The notes below the pieces were generated by a model. The model had not been told where the DNA came from. It made no database searches and saw only the letters and a list, made by a program, of their open reading frames with translations. Shown here piece after piece: positions 48,276-58,445 of a stretch of 64,000 bases of DNA. The position numbers and the translations under genes were made by a program. Position 1 is the first letter of the stretch, and each line of letters opens with the position of its first letter. The stretch comes from Basidiobolus meristosporus CBS 931.73 (Eukaryota; Basidiobolomycota; Basidiobolomycetes; Basidiobolales; Basidiobolaceae), in assembly GCA_002104905.1 (NCBI GenBank), contig MCFE01000346.1, positions 25,852-89,851 of the forward strand, written 5' to 3'.

Positions 48276-48879
48276 GAGCCAGACTAAGGGGGAATCCAAT
48301 CGGCACAATTCTATCTTCGCCTTCGTCTCTATTGTTACCATATCCATATTATATAATCTATAGAGTTATCATTATCCGTTCCTTACTATCACCAAACTCA
48401 TTCCATTTATCGATCCCTCCTCCCCCCCCCTCCCTTCCACCCAATATCATCTCAACATATGCCCGTTCTGTAGCCTCTCCTTTTTTACACAGACATAGAC
48501 TGAGAGGCACACATTTGGGCTAACATTCCACTATTCACCCAACCCTCATCCTTGTATAAACAAAAGATTGGATTTCTGAAACGATATCCCCCTAATTTCA
48601 AGCCTGAAGTCTGCTACTGCTGCCACTACAGGAATAAAAATGTATGCACACCACAAAATTTGTTCTCGGCTTTTTGGATTTTTCGTGGTTTTCATTTTTG
48701 TTTTGTTAATGATGCAAATCACGTGTCATACAAACAATACAATCATCGAAATCACTGAAAGTTGTTACGAGCGTGACAAAAAAAACTCAGCGTCGAGTAG
48801 TAAATTTATCCCAAGTTTTCGTTGCAAGTGACTCGTTCCCACTGTCTCTCTTCCACCACTCTTTACCTTCTATATTCAC
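48276..48879. other. Intergenic with a polypyrimidine/poly-C tract
   Basis: Between ELL and the Nup35 gene. A run of C interrupted by T lies at about 48417-48440. No gene seen. Confidence 0.4.
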
Positions 48880-50402
48880 ATGTACGGAACACCACTTCAA
48901 GTTGCTGGTAACAGGATCTCCTTCAACAACCCAAATACTTCTCAAGTATCAAGCACACCTGCAGGGAATCCACCCAGATCTATGTCAAACACCAATCCAT
49001 ATGGCTCTTTGCGCCAGGCGAGTCAACCACAAGCGCGACAAAATTCTTTCGTAAGAGAAGATAGCCTCTCCAGTTCGCAGTTTTTCATGGGTTCTGAGGG
49101 AGTGACCCAAAGATCTCCACCTACGCCTAATGTTTCACAAAGCCCAAAGGCAAATTATTTACCTTCTTTCCTGATGAATGCTGCTCAAGGACAGGTAATT
49201 CCACCTGGGGTTTTCTCTTCATAGTATCCCAACTAATCTCTCCCTTCAAGCCTGCCACGTCCTATAATACTGAATTTGCCACACCCAATAAGAGAGCTTC
49301 TGGTTGGTCAAGGTATGTAGCCCAATATTCTCGCACATATTCCCATATCTTACCCAGGTCGATTGTAGTCCACAAAAACCCACTTCAGGCGGCGCTAGTC
49401 GTGATTTGTATGAATCCAGGTAGGATCCTACGCAAGTGAACCTTCCACTACCTAATACTAAGGGCATTCGATTTTCTACGTAGATCAATGAGTGCTTATT
49501 CGAATAATGAGGATGTTCCACCTTCTGAATCAATCTACGATATGGAAGCCTCACCTCAAGGTCCCAGAGATGTAAGTTGATGTTTTTCTTTTGAATCTTG
49601 TAGGGTTTGTAATCGACGTATTTTTTCGTACAGAACGGGTTTTACACTGGAGCTGCTGTCACTCGTCCTTCTGTCATGTCCGTCTCGACCTCGGCCAGCT
49701 CTGTTCCTCGTGAAAATGATATCTCGCACACAGCCCGTTTGGACCAGGAGTAAGTATAACAAAGATAATAGTAGGTGAAGTGAAAAAGTCTGATTTATAA
49801 CATCTGAATTATTTCGTAGTCGCTTGATGCAGCTGACCTCTAACTCCGTAGTTGTCTTTGGGTTCCCACCTTCGGCAACCTCATTGATTTTATCTCAATT
49901 TCGTAGCTATGGCGATGTCACTTCATATGAGATGTCCCCATCTGGCGGTAACTGGATGACTATCACCTACACATCTCGTTGGCAAGCCCATCGAGCACTC
50001 GCCAAAAATGGCAAGATTTTCAACAATTCAGTCATGATCGGCGTTGTGCCAGTTGCTCAAGACCTTAATGATAGCACCAACGGAGAGACAGTTGCTGACA
50101 TGAATTCTAGTATTAGCGGATACAACACACTGCCGCCAGTTCAATCGGTTACTGAAGAGCGCAATAGAATATCTATGCTCTCCGGATCAACAGTTGCTCC
50201 CCAAAGGGTTTCTCAGGATATACCCAGTGCCTCCTTGCTTGACTCGTCCACTTCTACCATGAGAAGAGGCAATGGTGCACCTGCACTCAACGTCAAGCAG
50301 GCCACTGACCTTCCTTCTGCCCAGCCACAGTCTCAATCGGAAGGGGCAAAGTCCGAGAATAACACATGGGGTAAAGCTTTAGATGTAATATTCGGATGGT
50401 AA
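48880..50402 (+). CDS. Nucleoporin Nup35/Nup53 (MPPN-domain)
   Basis: Six exons, the first 48880-49194 and the last ending at 50402. The N-terminal half is Ser/Asn/Pro-rich and disordered. The MPPN-type RRM lies in the last exon: SVVVFGFPPSATSLILSQFRSYGDV, then GGNWMTITYTSRWQAHRAL and GVVP. The protein ends in an amphipathic helix with a terminal Trp (WGKALDVIFGW). In yeast Nup53 and vertebrate Nup35 this helix inserts into the nuclear membrane. These proteins dimerise through the MPPN domain and tether Nup155/Nup157 and Ndc1 to the pore membrane. The short exons encode low-complexity sequence, so their edges are the least certain part. Confidence 0.9.
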
Positions 50403-50818
50403 TCCCGGCTGCGCAAATCCACCGGGTTTTACCTATTTTACACCAATATATTACACTTACTTTCATCCTCACCAAACGTGACTTTCATGAGGCTCAGGGG
50501 TCGCCAACCGAGCCTACGCTCGGCCTTCCTAATAATTTACACCAAGCCTTATTATTTACGTAGATAGTCATTGTAATTCAGTGTTATTATCAGGCGATCC
50601 CTCTTAATATCAATCATGTATCCTTTGTAGTACATGTACATACGCACGTATCATATTAAATTATGGTAAAGTTAAATCTAAATCTTGGATTGTTCCGTAG
50701 AGCTGGTTTATTGGGCAATTGCCGTAAAGTCAGCAGATATAGCGAATTGGTTATTTGGATGGGAATCAGATATTATCTTGTGAATATTGTGTCAATGAGC
50801 TACAAGGGTGTGGACATC
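50403..50818. other. Intergenic between convergent genes
   Basis: 3' flanks of the Nup35 gene (+) and the secreted charged protein (-). No gene seen. Confidence 0.45.
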
Positions 50819-51979
50819 CTAATTGAGTCTCAGTAATCCGTCAAGACAAACCACGGCATCTGCTCTTATGCCAAGAGCATCAGCATGTGCTACAATATCC
50901 CTGCAGGCCTCTCTCTTCTTCCATTGTGGGTTCAGGACTCCGTCAATATCCACATCAACAAACACTTTGACTAGACCACCAATGCACACAACAGCATCCA
51001 CATCAATGCCCAATGCTCTAGCATGAACCTTGATATCTTGACACTGTGAGCGAGTGATGTGATCATTTCTGATAGAGCTGATCTTAGGAGGGAAGTCAGT
51101 GGCAGGGCGTTGTGGGAAGCGCGAGTCCTTGGGGGCTGCAGGATTACTGTTCTTACTGCTGTCGTGGTCTTGGGATCTGTCTTGTGAAACTTCCCGAGCC
51201 TTCTCTATCCCCTGATCTATTCCTTTACTCTGGTGGTCATTGCCGGTTCTGTTGTCAGGCGTACGATCATCCTTGTCTTTCCCAGCTTGATCGGCCCCTT
51301 GCTTTGCTGAGTCCTTTGGAGACTTAACCTCTTCCATTGGAGTCCCTTGCTTGGGTATCGATGCATTTCCTGAGTCATCCTTCTTCGAAGAGTCTTCGGG
51401 AGTCGAATGCTCAGATTGTTTGGTATTATTGGTAGCGTCTTTAGACAAGTCATGAGTGCCAGGTGCATCAGTCTTGGATATATTTTTGGGGTCCTCGACA
51501 TGAAGAGGATCATTTTTAGCATCCTTTGGAACCGGCTTGGCATCACCGTCGTTCTTTGAGTCGATGTCTGATTTCGGTTGCACACTAACTGTCTTTGGGG
51601 AAGCATCATCCTTGCGATTTCCCGTCACCTGGTTTGAATCGTCTTTGGGAGCATCCATTGGCTTGGCGTTTGGGGACGATTCATGATTCAGTGGCTGGGT
51701 GTCAGGGCCTGGGTTTCGAGTTTTCGAATCATTTTTGTCCGAGTTGAGAACAGTACTCTCGATGTCTTTCTTTCTATCTTCTTCCTTCTCTCTGTCATCC
51801 TTGGGAGACGGCTTGCGATTGGGTCGGAGGTCGTCTGGTCCATTCCATCTATCATTGTATCTCTTCTGGAACCTAGAGACGGCTGCCACTTGATTGGATT
51901 CTAATGTATTCGGAATGGTCATGCCAATCACGTCGACCATACTAAGGGCGCACAACAGGGCAACGGCGGAAAGCTTCAT
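50819..51979 (-). CDS. Secreted Lys/Asp/Ser-rich protein with a duplicated C-terminal Cys module
   Basis: Intronless, 386 aa from the ATG at 51979. This start gives a good signal peptide (MKLSAVALLCALSMVDVIGM) and sits 121 bp after a TATA box; the open frame runs upstream only through 5' leader. A Kex2-like KR lies at about residue 40. Residues 50-300 are repetitive and hydrophilic (Lys, Asp, Ser, Pro), like an extended disordered spacer. The end carries two copies of a 24-residue module with pattern C(Q/R)DI..HA.ALGI..DAVVC..GL, separated by a hydrophobic link. The paired cysteines probably form a disulphide within each module. I know no named family; it is likely a wall or extracellular protein. 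Confidence 0.75.
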   Translation of the reverse strand: MKLSAVALLCALSMVDVIGMTIPNTLESNQVAAVSRFQKRYNDRWNGPDDLRPNRKPSPKDDREKEEDRKKDIESTVLNSDKNDSKTRNPGPDTQPLNHESSPNAKPMDAPKDDSNQVTGNRKDDASPKTVSVQPKSDIDSKNDGDAKPVPKDAKNDPLHVEDPKNISKTDAPGTHDLSKDATNNTKQSEHSTPEDSSKKDDSGNASIPKQGTPMEEVKSPKDSAKQGADQAGKDKDDRTPDNRTGNDHQSKGIDQGIEKAREVSQDRSQDHDSSKNSNPAAPKDSRFPQRPATDFPPKISSIRNDHITRSQCQDIKVHARALGIDVDAVVCIGGLVKVFVDVDIDGVLNPQWKKREACRDIVAHADALGIRADAVVCLDGLLRLN

Positions 51980-52666
51980 TGATGTAAAATGGAGATTACG
52001 AGTTTGTGCGGACAAATGCTGATGGCCTGAGATTGGCAGAGTGGACCGAGAGAAGGAAGTAGAGAAAGTACTTGTCGTGCTATCATGAGAGAGCACAGGG
52101 TTATATAGGTACAAGAGATGGGGGAGAACAATAGGCCAAATGTCCACAATTAGCAATATGACATCTGGAAGGCATAAATTGCTGAGCCATTCAAGAAATT
52201 GCCTGCAGGCCTACATGTGTTGCGAATTCGGAGATTTGTTCAAGGTCGATGCTATCATGGATCTTGGCGCCTGCGGATAAAGCCCCGGTCATGAGCTCTA
52301 ATAAAATCGTCACAGCAACCCAAGTGGGCCCTTTACAAATCCCAAGCATTGGTCTTGACTTTAAGCAACCTTTTCCGTCGCCAAAACCGTCGCTGCTCAT
52401 GAATGGCCAGATAAATATTCAAGCATGTTGAGTCGAATACTCGAAATGAGGTCTTACAAGTTCTAGACTCCACCAATTGTCTTCGCCCGATTCCAGCAAT
52501 GTATACTAGGTTTCGTAGCGGATCGGTGTGAGGTTCTTTCCCTGGTAAATCCAAGTACAACATAGGAGTTCTTGCCAAATCACTGTTCAATTGGTTTTGT
52601 CACCACAGGGATATTTAAAGTCTTCTCCATCACACACTCTTTCTCCTATGTATAGTCCTCAGCTAA
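51980..52666. promoter_or_regulatory. Divergent promoter region of the secreted-protein and 7TM genes
   Basis: TATATAA on the minus strand (52100-52106) serves the secreted-protein gene. A TATTTAAAG-like element lies at about 52612-52620, about 50 bp upstream of the 7TM start at 52667. A 69-codon minus-strand frame (52191-52400) has no support. Confidence 0.45.
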
Positions 52667-53476
52667 ATGGCAGAAATCGATTTCAGTAGCTACTTTCTCT
52701 TATGCCAGAGCATTTTCTTGATTTGTTTATGTGTAGTGTCTGTAAATATCGGCCGGCGACTTGGAAAATGGATGATGCTTTCATACATCCATACTCTCAT
52801 TCTAACGATCCTTGTCTGTACGGCCATCTTTAATTTCATGGCGGTCACAATGCTCTACGTTAACCAAACTGTTGCACAGTCATGCCAGATATTCGCCTGG
52901 ATCTGTCCGGTCTGCTACCTGGGAACGAAAAACATTACTTACATGTATTTCATGGAGCGGGTGTACATCATCAAAGGGAACTGCACTTCTCGCCTACGGT
53001 TCAAGCTATACTGGTTCCATGGGTTCCTCCTTTTATTGTGCTTTACGCTGATGATCACCGTCATTGTTTATGATACTCACATGCGAAGCAGTGCTGGCTG
53101 CCAACTGCGCTTTAGTTTTTTTACTACCACTGCACTACTGGCCTTCGATTCCACCTTAAACCTGTACCTCACCTTGCTGTTCGTTGTTCCCTTATGCGTT
53201 ACCACCAAATGGTCTCCATATAGGACAAGGTTCAAGAAACTGGCCAAACGCGTACTCTTTGCGTCGGTAGTTGCGCTGTTGTTCACTGTTGCTAATCTGG
53301 TGGTCTGTCTGGCCAAACCCGATTTACTCGATAAGGAATGCCTGCTACTTTGCTGTTTAGATTTGAATGTCAACGCACTAGTAGTGGATTTTTCATCATC
53401 GGCGAAAGTCGAAGATACAACTGAAACAGAGCTCACCACCAGCGGGGTTGCAGGGATCCTCAAAAGTCCTGCTTGA
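52667..53476 (+). CDS. Orphan seven-transmembrane protein (269 aa)
   Basis: Intronless. Seven hydrophobic helices fill almost the whole chain: SIFLICLCVVSVNIG, YIHTLILTILVCTAIFNFMAV, IFAWICPVCYLGTKNITYMYF followed by ERVYII, and FLLLLCFTLMITVIV. The last three are TALLAFDSTLNLYLTLLFVVPLC, LFASVVALLFTVANLVVC and LLLCCLDLNVNALVV. A short outside N-terminus, an ERVY string at the inner end of TM3 (like an E/DRY motif) and a short cytosolic tail fit a minimal GPCR. It shows no clear link to a named fungal receptor class. Its gene lies 925 bp upstream of a secreted CCD peptide gene on the same strand. Function unknown. Confidence 0.72.
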   Translation: MAEIDFSSYFLLCQSIFLICLCVVSVNIGRRLGKWMMLSYIHTLILTILVCTAIFNFMAVTMLYVNQTVAQSCQIFAWICPVCYLGTKNITYMYFMERVYIIKGNCTSRLRFKLYWFHGFLLLLCFTLMITVIVYDTHMRSSAGCQLRFSFFTTTALLAFDSTLNLYLTLLFVVPLCVTTKWSPYRTRFKKLAKRVLFASVVALLFTVANLVVCLAKPDLLDKECLLLCCLDLNVNALVVDFSSSAKVEDTTETELTTSGVAGILKSPA

Positions 53477-54401
53477 CTTGCAAAAGGACCTAACCATGTA
53501 CAGATGTTCATACTTGCATCGAATTGAATAGAATCATAATGTGTGGGTTGAGCCTAATTACCATATTCGTCACCTTCAGATAAAAGATGTACCAAAATAA
53601 TCGGCCGTATTTGGAATGTTGTACGCAGCCATTTTACCCCCTAGCAAATACATGGAATCGCATTTGGATGCATCTGGATGCATCAGCCAAAGACTAACCA
53701 TCCCGCCCTGCATTCAGAACCAGTTCTTGTATTTCCTGCGACTAAGGGTCTTATCCGCCGAATCTTATGTGGATAGTAAAAGCTGATCCAATTACGGACA
53801 TGTCATATGTTGTGGTGTGGTAATTGACCCCAAATAGTGAAGGAGAGGTGGCAGACATCACCTCGCCAATTTGCAGGAGCCCTGTTGATACCACTTAATC
53901 AAAGTAATGCAAATGTATCTGATCAGCTTGGGTGGGCAATAGACAATTTGTTCCTTTTCTTGAAGAAAAACATCAAGCAACGTCAATCCCTTGGTAGATC
54001 CTCAGACAGGCATAACCAGTGTTGCGAAGACAATCCCTAGGGAAACAATCAACGAAAACTTCCTTCCCACCGACATGAGCGCTTGAACTTTAACTATAAA
54101 TAGAAATTGATCGATGAGCATTATAAAACCAATTTTCCGCTACAGCTGGGCCCCACCACCTGATCAAGGAGAAGTGGTTCGTACCTGAGTTCGAGTTAGA
54201 GCCATTGTATTATATGAGTGGGCTCATTGTACAGTGTTGATTGTGTTCAGCCATACATCAACCGTATTTATATAAAGTCAGTGGTGGTCTGATATCCCCA
54301 AACACATTCCCATTGAGCATTTCCACTTCTTTCGGAGTAGATCTTACCCTACACCCACATTCACTCGTGCTCCTTTGCGTAACACATACCGTTATTGTAA
54401 G
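53477..54401. other. Intergenic, upstream region of the second CCD peptide gene
   Basis: No supported exon. TATTTATATAAAG ends at 54277. Confidence 0.45.
54271..54277 (+). promoter_or_regulatory. TATA box (TATAAAG) of the second CCD peptide gene
   Basis: TATAAAG lies about 125 bp upstream of the ATG at 54402, preceded by more TATA-like bases. Confidence 0.55.
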
Positions 54402-54524
54402 ATGAATTTCCGTCTCTTGGCTACAGTATCCTTGGTTTTGGTCGTGGCCAGCATGGTAACAAGTGCACCAGTTCCCGATGTTGAGAAGCGTTGCTGTGAT
54501 AGAAGACCACCCGGACTTGATTAA
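54402..54524 (+). CDS. Small secreted CCD peptide precursor, copy 2, with Kex2 site (40 aa)
   Basis: An intronless 40-codon frame with a TATA box. The first 22 residues are a signal peptide (LLATVSLVLVVASMVTSA). A short pro-segment follows and ends in a Lys-Arg Kex2 site. The remaining ten residues, CCDRRPPGLD, would be released as the mature peptide. This pre-pro-KR-peptide order is that of fungal peptide pheromones and other secreted signals. The peptide encoded at 13480-13614 shares the signal-peptide core and the CCD-K/R-xx-P-x-G tail. It sits between an orphan 7TM gene and a vacuolar protease gene, all on one strand. Function and receptor are unknown. Confidence 0.68.
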   Translation: MNFRLLATVSLVLVVASMVTSAPVPDVEKRCCDRRPPGLD

Positions 54525-54705
54525 TTTCATTCATTAGCTTTTCTGTCATTAACTTAGCCATAATATCTGCCTCAATAAAGAAGTCAGAAATTTTCCTATT
54601 TCGCTGAGAATTCTGTGGATGTGCAAACTATCCGATTCTACTCGAGGTGGCTTAGGGCAGATCCAGTGATGGCGGTAATCAAGCCAATTCTCGGAATTGA
54701 TCCTC

Positions 54706-57300
54706 ATGACACATTATCTGCGAGTATGGGAGTTGTTAGGATTCGTCATGCACAGATTGGCCATTTTCTACTACAAATACACGGCTAGGGGAGCAGTCCA
54801 AATCAACATGAGACTCCTTCCCAACAAAACAGCGCTTGTTGTGTACTCTTTCCTGATATTGATTTACACATTGACACTGACCACAGTGTTGCACCTTCGG
54901 GAGAGCCTCCCTGATGCAGTGTCGGAGAACGAGGCGAGTGAGTTCTCTGCGTTAAGGGCGTGGAGACAACTTGAGCAATTTGCCGACGAGCCCCACCCTT
55001 TTAATTCCGAAGCAAATCTGAAAGCTCGGGGGTATCTCAGCAGTGTGCTATTAAGGCTCGCAGAACGAGGGAAGGTGCTGAACCGTAATATCGAGTTAGA
55101 CCTACACGATAATACCACCTACACTGGGTTCATCGTAGGCGGAGGGCCTTATATCGGCTGGCGTTACTTTGAATCCACTAACTTGCTGTTACGCATCGAG
55201 GGAACCAGAAAGCGTCGCGAGGCCCTGCTACTTTCTGCTCATTTCGATACAGTACCCTTCAGTCATGGTGTTACAGATAACGGAATTGGTGTGGTGGTTG
55301 CCTTGGAGGTCGCACGTATTCTGATCGAAAAACCGATTGCCGATACTGTGATTTTGAATCTCAACAACTGTGAGGAGACTGGACTTCTTGGCAGTGAAGC
55401 TTTCATGGAGCATCCTTGGGCTAAGGACGTGCGCGCCTTTATCAACCTGGAGGGCGCTGGTGCCGGGGGGAAATCAATGGTGTTTCGCTCCTCTGACCTG
55501 CCATTGAACCAATTCTATTCCCACTCACCATTTCCTCATACCTCAGTTATCGCAAACGACGTTTTTAAATTGGGATTGATCAGGTCCGGTACTGATTTCC
55601 AAATCTATGCCTTTAAACACAATATTCCCGGCCTAGATATTGCTTTTTACAAACGTCGATCCCACTATCATACTCTACTCGACAACCTGAATACTACTTC
55701 CCCTCGCTCGGTGCAGCAAATGGGTGATGCGACCCTTGCTACCACAAGATCATTAGCCAATTCCGAGTATCTCTACAGGGACCCTACCCAGTCCACACAA
55801 TTGGCTATCCATTACGATATCGTGGGGAAAATCACGGTGACACATAGCTTCAAGTGGTACATTGGGCTAAATGTATTCATCCTAATTTACGTTCCATTGT
55901 TCTATATCCGTGGATATCGAAGAATGAAGCGGCAAAATACCGGGAAAAATCATCGATTCACACTCAGAGCGTTTGTCTTGCCGCTCTTGAGGTCTTTCGT
56001 TGCTGTATCAACGACCGTCATTTTCGGCATTCTTTGCAATGTGCTGTTTGGATTTTGCTTGGCAAAGGTGAATGGAAATGTGGTGTATGGTCAGCCAAAC
56101 CTGGTGATGCTCACATTCACTGTAACGACTGTATGGGGATATGCCATGGCCCAATGGATATGGAGATGGATGGAAAGTAGACATACGGGCGGTACTTTTG
56201 TCCTTAAATCGAATCTAAGTCGAGATCGCCTTGCGTTCCATGGAATGATGATCATGTGGTGGTGTTCTACTTTGATTGCACTTGTTGCCAGTGTTTACGA
56301 GCTAGGGGTTTTCTACTATGTATCGTGGCTGACGCTAGCCCATCTTGTAGGGGCTTACCTGTTAGAGGGGACTGAGTTTTGCTGGGGTAATTGGAGTAAG
56401 CCCAGCGCCATTCGAGCATGGATCTGGCCCTTGCGGATGTCGATCAGCTGTATACCGCCGCTTCTCCTAATTGTTGACATTGTCAAGATCCTGGTGGATG
56501 CTACATCCCAGACAGTTGCAGATGGAACACCAGCATTCATGGTGTACGTTTTGTTTTCTATTGGATTTGCTACCTGCATGTTATGTGTAATCCCATGGTT
56601 CCAGAGAGGAGATGGATTCCCCAGCCTATTGGGACTGCTTACAATTTTCAGCATAATACTGATCGTCGTATCTGGATTAATCTTCCCTTACAATTCCGGA
56701 GCACCGATTCGGATCTTCCATAATGCCTACTACGAACCATTAACCGGCAACAAATGGGTCACGCTGAGATCTGCCTGCAATTTGCCTGAGCTGTTAGGAA
56801 AGACCCAGCCAGCCAGTTCCAACCTACACTGCCAACTAGATGGTGGTATATATGAGTGCAGCTGGAACTCTTCAACTAGGCCTTACTTCTCAAAGCTGAA
56901 TAGCGAGGAATCACCTATCACTACTCAGGTAAGCAGGAGTCTCCACTCTAATGAGGAGCATGAAATAGTTCTTTCTATTTTCGCTCCTGAAACGCGTACA
57001 TGTAGTCTCCAATTAAACTTCAATCCCGCTGAGAAGTATTACATCAATGATGACCTGGTTCAGGATGATCTTAGTGGAAGTAGGGCCTACATATTCAAGA
57101 GAGAGTTTGAAAAAACCATCTCCTTGAGAATTATAACCAGGAAAGACGAAGTGCACCCGGTCTCCATCCATTGCTATTACGATGATTTCTCTAAGCACCT
57201 ACCTGCCTTTGAGGGCTTCAAGAACTCGTTGCCAGATTGGTCTGTCATCTCATTGCGCGGCTTTGGCGCATTGACAGTAATCTTTCACGTCGATATTTAA
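54706..57300 (+). CDS. Vacuolar membrane M28 metalloprotease, PFF1-like
   Basis: Intronless, 864 aa from the ATG at 54706; a later ATG at 54808 sits just before the first helix and is possible. After TM1 (ALVVYSFLILIYTLTLTTVL) comes the M28 aminopeptidase-fold domain in the vacuole lumen. Visible zinc/catalytic positions are AHFDTVPFSHGVTDNGIGV (His, Asp), NNCEETGLLGSEAF (Glu-Glu), INLEGAGAGG and SHYHTLLDN (His). About eight further helices follow in residues 380-670, then a luminal C-terminal beta region. This is the PFF1/Fxna layout: a vacuolar multi-pass peptidase of unknown substrate. Its N-terminus lies only about 180 bp beyond the CCD peptide stop, so its promoter must be short or overlap that gene. 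Confidence 0.9.
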   Translation: MTHYLRVWELLGFVMHRLAIFYYKYTARGAVQINMRLLPNKTALVVYSFLILIYTLTLTTVLHLRESLPDAVSENEASEFSALRAWRQLEQFADEPHPFNSEANLKARGYLSSVLLRLAERGKVLNRNIELDLHDNTTYTGFIVGGGPYIGWRYFESTNLLLRIEGTRKRREALLLSAHFDTVPFSHGVTDNGIGVVVALEVARILIEKPIADTVILNLNNCEETGLLGSEAFMEHPWAKDVRAFINLEGAGAGGKSMVFRSSDLPLNQFYSHSPFPHTSVIANDVFKLGLIRSGTDFQIYAFKHNIPGLDIAFYKRRSHYHTLLDNLNTTSPRSVQQMGDATLATTRSLANSEYLYRDPTQSTQLAIHYDIVGKITVTHSFKWYIGLNVFILIYVPLFYIRGYRRMKRQNTGKNHRFTLRAFVLPLLRSFVAVSTTVIFGILCNVLFGFCLAKVNGNVVYGQPNLVMLTFTVTTVWGYAMAQWIWRWMESRHTGGTFVLKSNLSRDRLAFHGMMIMWWCSTLIALVASVYELGVFYYVSWLTLAHLVGAYLLEGTEFCWGNWSKPSAIRAWIWPLRMSISCIPPLLLIVDIVKILVDATSQTVADGTPAFMVYVLFSIGFATCMLCVIPWFQRGDGFPSLLGLLTIFSIILIVVSGLIFPYNSGAPIRIFHNAYYEPLTGNKWVTLRSACNLPELLGKTQPASSNLHCQLDGGIYECSWNSSTRPYFSKLNSEESPITTQVSRSLHSNEEHEIVLSIFAPETRTCSLQLNFNPAEKYYINDDLVQDDLSGSRAYIFKREFEKTISLRIITRKDEVHPVSIHCYYDDFSKHLPAFEGFKNSLPDWSVISLRGFGALTVIFHVDI

Positions 57301-57983
57301 TAATGTAACGCACCAGCCAGCTTAGCAGGGTGTAGAAGTCAGCATTCGTTTAATCCATCAAAATTTAACTGCTTATATCTTAAAATTCTGCTATTGTATG
57401 CAAATCTTGTGAGGTTCTTGGAGTATCCATGAGGAAGTGCCCAAGCATATGGATTAAAGATAATGTGTATATACATAAGTGTATTTCTGGCTCACTACTC
57501 AGCTACTTGCCCACCGGTTATGATGTATTGCGCCATCCAAAGATATGACTTAGCCAGGTTGCTATTCTGGAAATACCTACAAGTTCCTGTTCTGTTGGTT
57601 GTAGTGCAACCAAAAAAGCGCTTATCATCCAAAAAATACACTATCTCCCTAACCCACTGTGCAAGGAATATTACCCATATTGGTTATGATTGGCTGATAT
57701 TTGATTTGGTGCTTAATATACAAAATGTACTTAAACTTGTTCCATCACTGGCTTAGCAGTTTTTATAGGTTTTTATGGTGTAGGTGTTGAAGCAAAGGCT
57801 AGAAAAGTGGAAATGATTTGTAAATATTGCACTTTCAGGGTTAGGAGGATGATGTCTGTTGTAAGAGCCGGAGATATTGGAGGTGACTGGAAGAACAAGT
57901 ATATTATGTTGTTTTCACTTGAGGATTTATTGAATGTGAAGGTAGCATTTATACTTTTACATGGTCTTGGCATAAAAAGCACA
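57301..57983. other. Border between the last host gene and the subtelomeric retroelement array
   Basis: AT-rich sequence without a supported gene. A GGTGTAGGTGTT string at about 57778 recurs inside the array at about 60934, hinting that repeats begin here. Confidence 0.4.
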
Positions 57984-58445
57984 TAGGGGGAGGGAAAGTC
58001 ACCAAGGTAGGTGAAATCTGTTTTTGATTTCAGACAAGTCTAACTACAAATAAAGAAGCCAGCTGGGAATAGAAGATTCCCAAAGTAAAAACCAAGTTGA
58101 ATATGAATAAATCTAAGCTAAAGTTAAGGCAGTATCCCAGAGTACACTGGAGTTCAGGTTCATGGGGGAGTGAAGTAGATAAGCTTGAGAGATATAATAA
58201 TCTTTTAGGAAGTGGGTACCAGCAGATGAAGGGGAGTTTTTGATAAGTGAAGTGAATCTTGAGAGCAGAGATTCCTCTAATGAGAAGGTCTTGTAAACTG
58301 GAGAATCAGGAAACTCTTTGAAGGCATGGTCAGTAGGTCCCCAGAAAAACTGGTCAGAGACATTTTGGGAGAATTGTTTAGCAATACTTTTGTCAAGTAC
58401 TACCTCTAGAGTATGATGGTTGATATATCTCATGTTTACAACTTT
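57984..58445 (-). mobile_element. 3' fragment of a second LINE subfamily
   Basis: In minus orientation the 3' end is an A-rich/AATAAAG-like sequence followed by a GGTGACTTTCCCTCCCCC tail at 57984-58005. A related tail occurs at 63256-63275. The internal minus-strand frame (58113 to about 58440) encodes a polar segment with a FFWGPTDHAFKEF string, perhaps an ORF1 or ORF2 remnant. The fragment abuts the next element at 58446. Confidence 0.5.

Noticed and set aside
52300-52345. Third CCD-like string (Cys-Cys-Asp-Asp) on the minus strand
   Set aside because: No signal peptide or start codon upstream and no shared tail; coincidence.
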